64,000 bases of DNA from Agarivorans sp. Toyoura001. GTDB taxonomy: Bacteria > Pseudomonadota > Gammaproteobacteria > Enterobacterales > Celerinatantimonadaceae. Positions within the stretch are counted from its first letter, which is position 1; every line of letters begins with the position of its first letter. Shown here one piece after another: positions 36,282 to 46,289 of the stretch. Location: NCBI RefSeq assembly GCF_005405585.1, contig NZ_BJEQ01000017.1, positions 42,981-106,980 of the forward strand, in the 5' to 3' direction. Made by a program: the position numbers and the translations under genes. Below the pieces are notes generated by a model. The model had not been told where the DNA came from. It was given only the letters and a program-made list of their open reading frames with translations, and did not search any database.

Positions 36282-37919
36282 TTACAAGGCTAATTTAGGA
36301 GTACTTGAATACTCAACCGCAGGAGAAGAACACTGACGACCTTCCTGAGCTTGCCATTCTGTTAGCCATAATAAAAACTCATCAGCCGGTAAGGCTTTGG
36401 CGTACAAGTAGCCTTGAGCAAGCTCGCAACCTAAACTGAGTAACTTGTTTTGCTGCGCTTCAGACTCCACACCTTCTGCGATAACCGGTAAAGAAAAGAC
36501 TTTGGCTAAGCTAATAATGCCTTGAATCATGCGTAAGTCTTTAGGGTCATTCAACTCGTCACGAACAAAGCTACGGTCAATTTTAATCAACTCTGCGGGC
36601 AAGCTTTGTAAATACGTGAGTGACGAAAAGCCGGTACCAAAATCATCTAAGGCAAAGCTCACGCCCATCTTCTGACATTGCGTTATGGTTTCCGCTACCT
36701 TCTGCAGATCATCTAAAATGCCAGTTTCGGTAATTTCTAACTGTAAACAATTTGGGTTAACTCTGGGATATTTAGCCAGTCGCTGTTGCAAGCGTTCAGC
36801 AAAATTAGATTGTTGAATATGTAATGCACCAATATTAATGCTCAACTTAAAACGACAGTTTGTTAGCTGCCAGCGCTGTAATTGCGCCAAGGCAGTGTCG
36901 ATAACCCATTCCCCCAAATCAATGCTTAGGCTGTGCTCTTCAATAGCATCTAAGAAGCTCATCGGAGAGAGCAAGCCCTTACTAGGATGCAGCCAACGTA
37001 ACAACGCTTCAGCGCCTATTACTTGGCCAGTCTTAATATTCACTTGAGGCTGATAAAATAGCTGGAGTTGCTGATTATTTAGTGCATAAGCAAACGCTTT
37101 ACGCTTAGCGTAGGAACACTTAATCGCCTTGGCACTTTCGCTATTAAAAATGGAGTAGCAATTTTTACCTGCTAATTTAGCTTGGTACAGCGCTTGGTCA
37201 GCTTGGCGAATTAACTGTTCAGGTGCTAACTCTTCATGATGATTATCGGGGTAAAAAGTGAGGCCCACACTGGCAGAAGTAATTAACTCTATACCATTGA
37301 GGGTAATCGGCTTTACGCAGTTTTCCAGAATACGGTCAACTAATGTCAAACAGGCTTGCTGCTCGGTAGCACTGCAAAGTACTACTACAAATTCATCACC
37401 ACCAAAACGCGCGATGGTGTCTTCAGCTCGGACGCAAGCTTTTAGCTGGGCGACTAACTGTTCCAGTAAGCGGTCTCCGACATCGTGGCCAAGTTCGTCA
37501 TTCACTCGCTTAAAATCATCGAGATCTAACATCATAACTGCAATTTGAGTATGGTTGCGCTGTGCGCGAGCTACTGCAAGGCTAAGTCGGTCTTCAAGTA
37601 ACAATCGATTGGGTAATTTTGTAAGGGGGTCGTGAGTAGCTTGATACGCTAATTGCCGTTCGCGCTTGTCTCTAAGTTTTGCTTCTTGTAAGGCTTCTAT
37701 CCATCTACGTGCCAACACCCATACCAAAAATACCGGTGATAACAGCAGCATAATGATTAGTTCGTCTAACTCCCAGCTTTCATGAGCACGCGAGAAGTTA
37801 TATATAGATTCAAACGCTTCGAAACGCGCTAACATAAAGCCTAAGGTTAAAATAGCCACTAAAGCGAAGATTAGTTCGGCCAATACCTTTAAATTTAACT
37901 TACTAGTTTGTCTATCCAA
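36282..37919 (-). CDS. Membrane GGDEF-EAL dual-domain c-di-GMP protein
   Basis: 545 aa. Two transmembrane helices (about 11-30 and 53-70) bracket a short periplasmic loop with no recognised sensor. The GGDEF domain keeps G173-G-D-E-F177 and an inhibitory I-site R164-A-E-D167. The EAL domain keeps E304-A-L, LEITETG, LDDFGTGFSSL, IKIDRSFV, AEGVE and QGYLY. Both synthesis and hydrolysis sites look intact, so net activity cannot be predicted. It is transcribed alone. Confidence 0.92.
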   Translation of the reverse strand: MDRQTSKLNLKVLAELIFALVAILTLGFMLARFEAFESIYNFSRAHESWELDELIIMLLLSPVFLVWVLARRWIEALQEAKLRDKRERQLAYQATHDPLTKLPNRLLLEDRLSLAVARAQRNHTQIAVMMLDLDDFKRVNDELGHDVGDRLLEQLVAQLKACVRAEDTIARFGGDEFVVVLCSATEQQACLTLVDRILENCVKPITLNGIELITSASVGLTFYPDNHHEELAPEQLIRQADQALYQAKLAGKNCYSIFNSESAKAIKCSYAKRKAFAYALNNQQLQLFYQPQVNIKTGQVIGAEALLRWLHPSKGLLSPMSFLDAIEEHSLSIDLGEWVIDTALAQLQRWQLTNCRFKLSINIGALHIQQSNFAERLQQRLAKYPRVNPNCLQLEITETGILDDLQKVAETITQCQKMGVSFALDDFGTGFSSLTYLQSLPAELIKIDRSFVRDELNDPKDLRMIQGIISLAKVFSLPVIAEGVESEAQQNKLLSLGCELAQGYLYAKALPADEFLLWLTEWQAQEGRQCSSPAVEYSSTPKLAL

Positions 37920-38144
37920 ACTCAGTCCCTTGAGCTTTCATCCTAAATCGCAAAACGCGTTTTGGATCTATCATCAAGTATGATGTAGAAGCATTAGCAA
38001 AAATGACTTTGTGATTAATGTCATATAATTATAAAGTTAAAGTCTATTGCTTTAGGCTAAAGCTTACAAGCCTTAATAAGTAATCACACAAAATAAAAAT
38101 CTATAATAATGATTAACTTAAGCTCGCCTCACTACTTTATCAGT
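37920..38144. other. Intergenic, AT-rich
   Basis: This is the promoter side of the GGDEF-EAL gene. Apart from AT-rich runs nothing was recognised. Confidence 0.4.
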
Positions 38145-38634
38145 TTAATCCCCTACCCACTTTACAAGCTCATCCTCAGTTGGCACCTCAAATTTTTGCC
38201 AAAATTGAGTCATCATTTCAGGCGTCTTTTGTAGGCGTGTTGGCCACAATCCCCTTTTCGCAAGTAAGCTCGTTCGCAACACCTTGCAAAGCTTACATTC
38301 AAATAGTGTATCTCATAATCAATAGCGAGTGATTCAACCCACTGCACCATTTGTTCACGGTCAATACGTCGCCATAAACCGCTATCTAGAACAACTGAAT
38401 TGCCTAGCTTGATAAGATCAACGGCCGATTATTGAAAAAGGCGAGTAAGCGTGGCGATACGATTATCGAAGACTTTCGCTCCCTATGCTCACCAAATAAT
38501 GGGGGCATCCATTCAACATAGTAAAACGAAAAGCGAGTAATTGATCAGCCAGTATTTTTGCGTAGGTGGTTTTCCCCGATCCAATAAAACCACATATAAA
38601 ATACAACTTTTCCTTTAGAATCCTTAGTTAACAT
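38145..38634 (-). pseudogene. Broken P-loop kinase/AAA-type ATPase gene
   Basis: Three reading frames must be joined to recover the protein. Segment one reads KLYFICGFIGSGKTTYAKIL, with a perfect Walker A (GFIGSGKTT). A frame change follows at EWMPPLFGEH, where intact relatives have DEWM-xx-LFGEH. Next come VDLIKLGNSVVLDSGLWRR and the segments IDREQMVQWVESLAIDYEIH and YLNVSFARCCERAYLRKG. A final frame gives TPEMMTQFWQKFEVPTEDEL, then VKWVGD and stop. These are parts of a small zeta-toxin-like AAA/nucleoside-kinase protein of about 160 aa. At least two frameshifts make it inactive, unless they are sequencing errors. It lies 6 bp after the GNAT-YoaP gene. Confidence 0.8.
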
Positions 38635-38640
38635 GACGAG

Positions 38641-39411
38641 TTACACTTCGATAAACTTATCAAAGCGGCTATCCATACACGCACTGATATCTGTAGTAAT
38701 AAACTGGCCATCATAATACAAGCTAAAAATAGTCGCTGGTGTTGGGCTAGCTTGAGCCTGCTCCGAGCTAGTAAATTTAACTAAGTGCAAAGTAATGTTT
38801 CGCTTTTTACAACTTTCTTGTAGCGATTGGGTAACGTGATATTCAGCAAAGGGACAGCGATTAGAATAGTAAGCTACACATGTCTTTTCCTGCTGGTTTA
38901 AAGAGGGAGACTTAACATTTTCCTTAAAACAAGGCGGTTTATGGTTACGCTTAGAATTGATATCAAGCGCAAGCAATACAAAGCCGTTTGGCGCCTCGTC
39001 TACCACTCTAAAGCCCTGCCGAAGTAACCACTTAGTATCACTCAAAAAATGATACTTTTTACGCCCTCCCACAGTGACTAAACCGGCTTTATCTTGTTGC
39101 TTTGCGGCACTAAGGGCAGACGCCAATAAGCGTTTACCATGGCCTTGTTTCTTATATTTACCAGACACCCAAAAGCAAGCTAAGGCCAAATAATCGTCTG
39201 CTTCAATCGGCAACCAAGCGTTTTCAGCAGGTTGATATTCAATGAATACCTTAGCCCGTTCATCGAGTCGCTCAAATACCAATCCATGATCGAACTGCTC
39301 CCTTAGCCATGCTTTTTTTGCTAGGTAACTTTCTGTACACTTTTTATCCGAAAAGCCGCAGCAGATATGTTCATCAGCAATATTTTCGGCATTAAGTTGT
39401 ATATAGTCCAT
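38641..39411 (-). CDS. GNAT N-acetyltransferase with C-terminal YoaP domain
   Basis: 256 aa. The N-terminal GNAT domain includes LACFWVSGKYKKQGHGKRLL (acetyl-CoA pyrophosphate loop QGHGKRLL) and YHFLSDTKWLLRQGFRVVDEA. The C-terminal part from about residue 175 (CVAYYSNRCPFAEYHV, FTSSEQAQASPTPATIFSLY) is the YoaP domain, a thioredoxin-like module often fused to such acetyltransferases. The substrate is unknown. It was probably co-transcribed with the now-broken ATPase gene. Confidence 0.83.
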   Translation of the reverse strand: MDYIQLNAENIADEHICCGFSDKKCTESYLAKKAWLREQFDHGLVFERLDERAKVFIEYQPAENAWLPIEADDYLALACFWVSGKYKKQGHGKRLLASALSAAKQQDKAGLVTVGGRKKYHFLSDTKWLLRQGFRVVDEAPNGFVLLALDINSKRNHKPPCFKENVKSPSLNQQEKTCVAYYSNRCPFAEYHVTQSLQESCKKRNITLHLVKFTSSEQAQASPTPATIFSLYYDGQFITTDISACMDSRFDKFIEV

Positions 39412-39503
39412 AAACTAGCACTCCAAGTAGGATCGGGCCCTACTCTAGCAGCCAAATTGATGTGGGTACTGACACTGCACAATCAGTTGCTACTACTCAT
39501 CAA

Positions 39504-42203
39504 CTAGGGATCGGAAACACAAGATACAGGACGCGCTTGGGTTGCCGCTGAAGCAGCCTGTTGACCATCCCAAAGAGCTTTGAATTGAAACCCTGCGCCT
39601 CCAGGGGTATCCGTCCAATAACCGTAAAATATAGACCAACCATCCACAATATATAACTTATCTTGGGTAACATTGTTATGGTCATCGTAGAAATCATTTA
39701 ACTCTGATACTGATGTTTGTCGCCAATTGTTTTTTGAATTAAATGCCAAGGTATTTAAATCTGCACAGTAGCGAGCATATTGACTTAAGCCACTGCCAGA
39801 TTGTTTCATTCTTGCAAACTCCCCTATAGGGCTATAAATCCCTGAGCGGTCGTAAGTATTAGAATAAGTAGTCCCGGTATTATTTACACTATTGTCTATG
39901 GTATAACCCATAGTATTCAGCACCGCCAGACTCGGTGTATTGGTAAACTGTCGATTAAGTGCAGTACCACTCAAACCCAGTGTAACCTTTATACAAGGTC
40001 CCGCAGATGAATCCAGTCCACATTCGGGTACTGCGGCTGTAGCTTCTAAGCTACTTGTTGAGCTACTGACGCCACCTTGACTTGCTGATATATCAACATT
40101 GCCTGAAGCCAAAGCGGTTGCCGTACCAGATACAATACTAACCAAGCCGGTATTGCTACTTAGCCAAACCACTGAAGAGCTCACATCGACAGTGGAACCA
40201 TCAGAGTAAGTCCCCATAGCAATGTAAGTACTGGAGCGTGATACAACCAAAATGTCCGTTAATGCCTCAACACTAATAGAAACAAGCTCCGCGGCTGTAA
40301 CCGTTAAATTGACATCATCACTACTAATACCATTTAAGTTTGCGCTTATAGTGGTACTTCCCTCTATAACGCCCGTGGTTAAACCATTGACAATAGTAGC
40401 AACGCTTACATCACTGCTATTCCAAGATACTGTTGAACTTAAGTCTATGGAACTATTGTCGGTATAAACACCCATTGCCACGTAAGATTTGGTATTACCT
40501 TTTGCTATGCTACTAGCCGCAGCAGGCGTAATGGAAATGCTCAGCAACTCTTCTGCGGTCACTGTTAAATTGGCCGTATTGCTTGCAATGCCATTTAAAC
40601 TGGCGGTAATAGCACTGTTGCCTGTGGCAACAGTATTCACCATCCCACCTACTACTGTGGCGATGTGAGAGTCACTGCTGTTCCAAGACACGACGCCACT
40701 AATATCTCGGGTACTATTGTCGGTATAAATACCTGTGGCAACATAGGCTTGAGTTAAGCCTTTAGCGATACTGCTTGAAGGTGGAGTAATTTGAATGCCA
40801 ATTAACTCTTCTGCGGTCACTGTTAAATTGGCTGTATTACTTGCAATGCCATTTAAACTAGCACTAATAACGCTGCTACCTGTTTCTGTCGCGCTAGCAG
40901 ATCCTGCGACAATAGTCGCAATATCAAGATCACTGCTGCTCCAAGACACGATTCCGCTGATATCTTGAGTGCTATTATCAGTAAACGTTCCCGTAGCGAA
41001 GTAAGTTTGCGTTAAGCCTTTTGCAATAGTGCTTATAGGTGGAGTAATTTGAATACTTACGAGTTCTGCATCTGTTACAACTAAACTAGCGGTATTGCTC
41101 ATTACATCACTTAGGCTAGCACTAATAACACTGCTACCGGCAGTTAAGCCTGTCGCCAAACTATTAACAATAGTGGTTATACTCGGTTCACTGCTACTCC
41201 AGGACACTAATGTACTTATGTCTTGAGTACTATTGTCTGTATAAGTGCCAGTGGCAACATAGGCTTGGGTTAAGCCTTTAGCAATACTGCTTGAAGGTGG
41301 AGTAATTTGGATACGCGTTAGCTCAGCGTTTGTTACGGCTAAATCAACTGAATTACTGGTAATATCACCTAAACGGGCACTAATAATACTGTTACCAGCC
41401 GCTAACCCAGAGGCCAAACCCTTATCAACGCTTGCTATGCTTAATTCGCTGCTAATCCAAGATACCTGCTCGCTAATATCTTGGGTACTGCTGTCTGTGT
41501 ATGTACCTATTGCGGTATAGCGATTAGTTGTACCTTTAGCAATTGATAAAACAACGCTACTAACTTGAATAGACACCAATTCAGCCGACGTCACCTCAAC
41601 TTGGCTTTCGTTGCTTTCCAAATTGCCTAATGACACATTTAACGTAACCACACCTGGGCTTAGCGCTGCCAGTACTCCATTGCTAAGCGCAGCGATTCCG
41701 GCATGACTAATAAACCAATCCACGGAATCAGTAACATTCAAAACGCTATCATCACTAAAAGTCGCTAGAGCTTGGTAGTTGCGCGTTATTCCTGATGGTA
41801 AAACCAGTGATGCTGGTGTCAATTGCAACTTAGTGGGAATAGCGGCGCTTACTTCTAGCTCTAGAACATTACTTCGAAAACCCTTCAGTTCAGCAAAAAC
41901 CACTGCTTGTCCTAGATCCTCCCCAACAATCTTGTTGCCATCAAAAACCACAACATTTCGGTCGCCACTAAACCATTCGACCTCTTCAGTAACATCTTTA
42001 ATTGAGCCGTTATAAAGCGTAGCGGTAGCTACAACAGCCTGACGAAAACCTTTTGGTATTGAGGCCGATATTGAACTCCCTTCCTCTACCACCAGCGAGA
42101 TTTGCAGTTTAGCGACATTTAGGTTGCCTGTAGTCTCAAAAATACAAGCATTAAGCGATGCAACAACGAAAAGCATGGCACAGTAAAACAAAAACTTGTT
42201 CAT
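39504..42203 (-). CDS. Lipoprotein with eight bacterial Ig-like (Big_2) repeats
   Basis: 899 aa. A lipoprotein signal (MNKFLFYCAMLFVVASLNAC) puts Cys20 at the mature end. Eight repeats of about 82-85 aa run from about residue 33 to 710. Each has the form xxIxITPxxSSIAKGxTxxYxATGxYTDxSTxDIS, then WxSSxxxIATV, then A-x-G-x3-I-x-A and a closing LTVTxxE. These are Big_2 (invasin/intimin-like) domains. Repeats 3-7 are very alike, showing recent tandem expansion. The C-terminal region of about 190 aa has Cys pairs and a WRQTSVSELNDFYDDHNN segment reminiscent of DUF1566. It is likely a surface adhesin or stalk protein. Confidence 0.85.
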   Translation of the reverse strand: MNKFLFYCAMLFVVASLNACIFETTGNLNVAKLQISLVVEEGSSISASIPKGFRQAVVATATLYNGSIKDVTEEVEWFSGDRNVVVFDGNKIVGEDLGQAVVFAELKGFRSNVLELEVSAAIPTKLQLTPASLVLPSGITRNYQALATFSDDSVLNVTDSVDWFISHAGIAALSNGVLAALSPGVVTLNVSLGNLESNESQVEVTSAELVSIQVSSVVLSIAKGTTNRYTAIGTYTDSSTQDISEQVSWISSELSIASVDKGLASGLAAGNSIISARLGDITSNSVDLAVTNAELTRIQITPPSSSIAKGLTQAYVATGTYTDNSTQDISTLVSWSSSEPSITTIVNSLATGLTAGSSVISASLSDVMSNTASLVVTDAELVSIQITPPISTIAKGLTQTYFATGTFTDNSTQDISGIVSWSSSDLDIATIVAGSASATETGSSVISASLNGIASNTANLTVTAEELIGIQITPPSSSIAKGLTQAYVATGIYTDNSTRDISGVVSWNSSDSHIATVVGGMVNTVATGNSAITASLNGIASNTANLTVTAEELLSISITPAAASSIAKGNTKSYVAMGVYTDNSSIDLSSTVSWNSSDVSVATIVNGLTTGVIEGSTTISANLNGISSDDVNLTVTAAELVSISVEALTDILVVSRSSTYIAMGTYSDGSTVDVSSSVVWLSSNTGLVSIVSGTATALASGNVDISASQGGVSSSTSSLEATAAVPECGLDSSAGPCIKVTLGLSGTALNRQFTNTPSLAVLNTMGYTIDNSVNNTGTTYSNTYDRSGIYSPIGEFARMKQSGSGLSQYARYCADLNTLAFNSKNNWRQTSVSELNDFYDDHNNVTQDKLYIVDGWSIFYGYWTDTPGGAGFQFKALWDGQQAASAATQARPVSCVSDP

Positions 42204-42370
42204 ATACTTTGGCTTAATGATGAAAGCATAAATTGATACTAGAACAATAAAATTAAAGCATCAATAAACAAACAAAATCAATGTTTAAACAAAAGCTTAT
42301 ACTAAAATTAGCGATATAAAAACTTGCTAACTAGCCCCTTAAAAAAGATTTTTTAAACAGCTACGCAAGC

Positions 42371-42404
42371 AAAAAAAAGCCCTTGCAGAATGCTCTGCAA
42401 GGGC
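42371..42404 (-). terminator. Terminator of the alginate monomer operon
   Basis: An 11-bp stem GCCCTTGCAGA/TCTGCAAGGGC with a 4-nt loop is preceded by A8, which reads as T8 on the minus strand. It lies 20 bp after the eda stop. Confidence 0.93.
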
Positions 42405-42425
42405 CGTTTAAAACAAGATGCCAAA

Positions 42426-43040
42426 CTAGCTTAAATCAATCGCTTTAACTAGCTCTGCAATTGCATCCCAGTTTTGTTCTTTAATTAAGTTTGCCGGTAC
42501 CATCCACGTTCCACCACAGGCTAAAACGGCATTAATGCTGAGGTAATCATTAATGTTTTTAACTGATACACCGCCGGTCGGCATAAATTTAACCGGATAA
42601 ACCGCAGTTAAGGCTTTTAACATGCCTACACCGCCAGAAGGCTCAGCTGGGAAAAACTTCAAGGTGTCTAAACCCATTTCCATTGCTTGCTCAACCAACG
42701 ATGGATTGTTAACACCAGGAATAATTGGCATGTTGCGTTGCTGACAGTAGCGAACAGTAGTGGGGTTAAAACCAGGGCTTACTACAAAATCAACGCCAGC
42801 ATCAATAGCTTGGTCTACTTGCGCGCTAGTCAATACCGTACCTGCGCCAATTAGCATGTCTGGGTAAGCTTCACGCATATTAGCAATAGCTTGCGCTGCA
42901 GCAGGCGTTCTAAAGGTAATTTCGGCACATGGCAAACCATTTTCTACCAATACTTTTGCCAATGGCACTGCATCATCAGCGTTATCAATAGCGATAACAG
43001 GAATTACTTTAAGCGCTTGAAGTTGTTCATTTAAGTTCAT
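42426..43040 (-). CDS. eda: KDPG aldolase (2-dehydro-3-deoxy-phosphogluconate aldolase)
   Basis: A 204-aa class I aldolase that splits KDPG into pyruvate and glyceraldehyde-3-phosphate. It has the active-site Glu in CAEITFRTPAA, GAGTVLTSAQ, the Schiff-base lysine in TLKFFPAEPSGG and the phosphate loop FMPTGGVS. It is the last gene of a four-gene operon for alginate monomer use (symporter, kdgF, kdgK, eda), 16 bp after kdgK. Confidence 0.95.
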   Translation of the reverse strand: MNLNEQLQALKVIPVIAIDNADDAVPLAKVLVENGLPCAEITFRTPAAAQAIANMREAYPDMLIGAGTVLTSAQVDQAIDAGVDFVVSPGFNPTTVRYCQQRNMPIIPGVNNPSLVEQAMEMGLDTLKFFPAEPSGGVGMLKALTAVYPVKFMPTGGVSVKNINDYLSINAVLACGGTWMVPANLIKEQNWDAIAELVKAIDLS

Positions 43041-43056
43041 GTTTTGTTCCTAGTTC

Positions 43057-44001
43057 TTATACCGCATCTGCGGTAAATAATAGCTGAATTTTTGGCATAT
43101 GCGCAGCGTCAATTACCGCACCTTTATGCTGAATAACAGTACCTGCCACTTTGTGGCCAGTTAACGCAGCTTGCTCGGTGTTTGCACCGTGTAAACGTGC
43201 AACAAGGTACCCTGCGGCGAATGAGTCACCCGCAGCATTAGTATCAACCACGTTAGTTACTTTGGTTGCAGGCACACTAATTGCGCCATCTTCGGTCACA
43301 ATCAAGCAGTCTTTGCTACCGCGTTTAATGACCAACTCACTAACACCTAAAGCTAAAGTGCGCTCTATGCACTGCTCTATATTCTCATCACCGTAAATTT
43401 CTTGCTCATCATCAAAGGTAAGCATGGCGGTATGAGTACAAGCTAATACTTTTGCGTAAGCTTCAATTGCTTGTTGCTTGCTCTGCCATAATGCTGGGCG
43501 AAAGTTATTATCAAAAACAACTTTAGCCCCATTGGTTTTGCACTGAGCTAATACTTGGAAGAGTTTTTCACGAGATGCTTCAGGTAACACTGCAATGCTA
43601 ATGCCAGATAAGTACACTACATCGTAGCTGCTTAGCTCCGCCAATAGCTCTTCGCTAGCTCTGTCTAACCAAAATTTTGCCGCTGAATCGTTACGCCAAT
43701 ACAAAAAGCTACGCTCACCGGTTTCGTCTACCTGCACCATGTACATGCCCGGTATCTTATCGTCTAGTTGCTGCACTAAGTGGGTATCAATATTTTCAGC
43801 ATGCCAAGTAGCGATCATTTGCTCGCTCAAGTTATCGCTACCTAATGCAGTAACATAACTTGCTTTGGCTTTTTCACTAATCCGTGAAAAGTAAACAGCA
43901 GTATTTAGTGTGTCGCCACCAAAGCTCTGACGAAGGCCTTGTTCTTGCTGCTGTAGTTCTACCATGCATTCGCCGATAAAGGCGACTTTTAACTCAGTCA
44001 T
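43057..44001 (-). CDS. kdgK: 2-dehydro-3-deoxygluconate (KDG) kinase, PfkB family
   Basis: A 314-aa sugar kinase that phosphorylates KDG to KDPG. It shows the N-terminal substrate site IGECMVELQQ and GGDTLNTAVYFSRI. The catalytic and ATP signature is DTNAAGDSFAAGYLVARL, with the base Asp. A KDG preference is inferred from the adjacent aldolase and kdgF. It is separated from kdgF by 12 bp. Confidence 0.92.
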   Translation of the reverse strand: MTELKVAFIGECMVELQQQEQGLRQSFGGDTLNTAVYFSRISEKAKASYVTALGSDNLSEQMIATWHAENIDTHLVQQLDDKIPGMYMVQVDETGERSFLYWRNDSAAKFWLDRASEELLAELSSYDVVYLSGISIAVLPEASREKLFQVLAQCKTNGAKVVFDNNFRPALWQSKQQAIEAYAKVLACTHTAMLTFDDEQEIYGDENIEQCIERTLALGVSELVIKRGSKDCLIVTEDGAISVPATKVTNVVDTNAAGDSFAAGYLVARLHGANTEQAALTGHKVAGTVIQHKGAVIDAAHMPKIQLLFTADAV

Positions 44002-44013
44002 GAATGTTTCCTC

Positions 44014-44349
44014 TTAAGACAAGAAGTCCTCACGCGGTGGTGAGAAACAATCTACTAATACGCTGCCTTCTTCAAGCGCCACTGCGCCATGCATAAAGGT
44101 TCTGGGAGCAATATAGGCATCGCCTTTCTTAACGATTTTCTTCTCGCCGTTAATTTCAGCTTCAAAACTACCTTCGGCTACGTAACCAATTTGGTCATGT
44201 AACTCGTGGGCATGTGGTGCGCCAATTGCGCCCTTTTCAAAACGTACGTGAACAACCATTAGTTGGTCTGTGTGCCCCACGATTTTGCGCGTGATACCGT
44301 CGCCTAGATCGTCCCAAGGTGTTGCTGCTGAATCAAAAAATGCTGTCAT
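44014..44349 (-). CDS. kdgF: KdgF-type cupin, unsaturated uronate cyclisation enzyme
   Basis: A small cupin of 111 aa. KdgF converts 4,5-unsaturated monouronates from pectin or alginate into the linear ketone form used by the next enzymes. The metal-binding cupin motif is GAPHAHELHDQIGYVAEG with a second-strand IAPRTFMHG. The ATG at 44349 (MTAFFDSAATPWDDL) matches known KdgF N-termini and is preferred to the upstream frame. Its place between symporter and KDG kinase fits the pathway. Confidence 0.88.
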   Translation of the reverse strand: MTAFFDSAATPWDDLGDGITRKIVGHTDQLMVVHVRFEKGAIGAPHAHELHDQIGYVAEGSFEAEINGEKKIVKKGDAYIAPRTFMHGAVALEEGSVLVDCFSPPREDFLS

Positions 44350-44451
44350 AATGTTTCTCGTTATGGTTAGTTTTCGGTTGTGCTTAAGGCAAATCCGTTT
44401 TTTATAAACCAAGGCGGGCATTGTGCTCGCCTTGGTTTAAGCATCTAGCGC

Positions 44452-46218
44452 TTATTCCGTCGTCGCTTCTGCCGGTATATTTTTATTTGGTTTTCTTGCC
44501 GCTTGAACTAACAAGATACCCGCTACTAGTACAATAGTTCCACACAGTACAAACAAGGCTCTGCCAGAAATATCGTTTGGTATCATCGCCATAGAGATGA
44601 TACCGAAGCCAGCTACGCTAATTAGATTACCCAACATTGAGCGCTGCTTAGTATCTAGGTTGTGTTGCTCTTCAGTATTAGCGTGAACAGGGGTATTCCA
44701 ATCACGGAACAACTCGGTAACTTCCGCTTCACGCTCTGGTGAACGGCCTTTGAAGAACATGGTTGAGGCTACAAAGAAGCCACCAGTGAACACTACGTGT
44801 GCCGCTAAGCTCAGGCCAACTTTAAGATCTGCCCACTCACGACCAGTTAACGCTTGGTCCAAACCAAACCAGTTTTGAATATCGTCTGCAGTTAACGCGA
44901 TACCAAATACGTAAGACACCACACCACCCACAACTAAGGTTCCCCAACCAGCCCAATCAGGCGTATTGCGGATCCACATGCCTAGTAGCACAGGAATGAG
45001 CATTGGGAAGCCAATTAAGGCACCAATATTCAATACAATGTCGAACAAACTTAAGTGACGAAGCGAGTTAATAAATAGCCCGATAGAGATAATCACAATC
45101 CCCATGAAAATAGTGGCTGCTTTACTCGCTACAATCAGTTCTTTTTCGCTAGCGGCTTCTTTACGCACGATGGGTGAATAGAAGTTGCGAATAAAGATAC
45201 CGGCGTTACGGTTAAGACCCGAGTCCATAGAGCTCATGGTTGCCGCAAACATTGCCGACATTAACAGACCCACCATGCCCGCTGGCATAACGTTTTGTAC
45301 AAAGGCCAGGTAAGCTGCATCAGCACCACCTACCGAGCTATACGCTTCGGCAAAGTCAGGCATAAAGGCATTAACGTACCAAGGTGGTAAGAACCAAATA
45401 AGAGGGCCAACAATCATCAAGATACACGCTAGGCCTGCAGCCTTACGCGCGTTATCGCTGTCTTTAGCACAAAGGTAGCGATAAGCATTAATGCTGTTGT
45501 TCATTACACCGAACTGTTTTACAAAGATGAAAACAATCCATAGTAAGAAAATACTCACGTAATTAAGGTTACTGCCCATCACGAAGTCGCCATGGAAGTT
45601 ACCAATAATGTTAGTTAAGCCACCACCGTGGAAGTAAGCCGCTATGGCACAGGTAATTGTTACCGCCATAATAACCAACATTTGCATGAAATCAGACGCG
45701 ACAACAGCCCACGAACCGCCGGTTACCGCCATAATCACTAGCACTACACCAGTAAAGATAATGGTTGTTTCCATTGGGATGTTGAACACAGCGGCAACAA
45801 AAATAGCCAAACCGTTTAACCACACACCCGCCGAAATAAGGCTGTCTGGCATACCTAACCAAGTGAAAAACTGTTCAGAGGTACGTCCGAAACGTTTCTT
45901 AATGGCTTCTATGGCTGTTACCACGCGAAGTTGTCTAAACTTCGGTGCGAAATAAATGTAATTCATAAAGTAGCCAAACGCGTTGGCTAAGAACAAGATA
46001 ACGATGGCAAAACCGTCGCTAAATGCTTTCCCTGCTGCTCCAGTAAAGGTCCATGCTGAAAATTGAGTCATAAATGCTGTCGCACCTACCATCCACCACA
46101 GCATTTTACCGCCGCCTCTAAAGTAGTCACTGGTAGAAGATGTGAAGGTACGGAACATCCAACCTATCGCAATTAAAAATACGAAGTAGGCCAGTACAAC
46201 AACGATATCAATACTCAT
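44452..46218 (-). CDS. Sodium:solute symporter (SSS family), probable oligoalginate/DEH importer
   Basis: Inner-membrane transporter of 588 aa with about 14-15 hydrophobic helices. It has a GGGKMLWWMVGATAFMTQFS first-helix region and SMDSGLNRNAGIFIRNFY around the conserved sodium-site helix. SSS transporters of this type (ToaA/ToaB in Vibrio) import unsaturated uronate monomers or oligomers with sodium. It is first in the operon with kdgF-kdgK-eda and divergent from cytoplasmic PL17 lyases, so it should supply their substrate. Confidence 0.87.
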   Translation of the reverse strand: MSIDIVVVLAYFVFLIAIGWMFRTFTSSTSDYFRGGGKMLWWMVGATAFMTQFSAWTFTGAAGKAFSDGFAIVILFLANAFGYFMNYIYFAPKFRQLRVVTAIEAIKKRFGRTSEQFFTWLGMPDSLISAGVWLNGLAIFVAAVFNIPMETTIIFTGVVLVIMAVTGGSWAVVASDFMQMLVIMAVTITCAIAAYFHGGGLTNIIGNFHGDFVMGSNLNYVSIFLLWIVFIFVKQFGVMNNSINAYRYLCAKDSDNARKAAGLACILMIVGPLIWFLPPWYVNAFMPDFAEAYSSVGGADAAYLAFVQNVMPAGMVGLLMSAMFAATMSSMDSGLNRNAGIFIRNFYSPIVRKEAASEKELIVASKAATIFMGIVIISIGLFINSLRHLSLFDIVLNIGALIGFPMLIPVLLGMWIRNTPDWAGWGTLVVGGVVSYVFGIALTADDIQNWFGLDQALTGREWADLKVGLSLAAHVVFTGGFFVASTMFFKGRSPEREAEVTELFRDWNTPVHANTEEQHNLDTKQRSMLGNLISVAGFGIISMAMIPNDISGRALFVLCGTIVLVAGILLVQAARKPNKNIPAEATTE

Positions 46219-46289
46219 AGCCGCCTCTGAAGGTTAAAGTTTAATGAGAAAATGTAAGAACACGCTAAGTCTAAAACAATTAAATTATA

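Noticed and set aside
39504..42203. Regular DNA repeats of about 250 bp that might be a tandem or CRISPR-like array
   Set aside because: The period equals the Ig-domain length, the repeats are in frame and diverged, and there are no short repeats with unique spacers.
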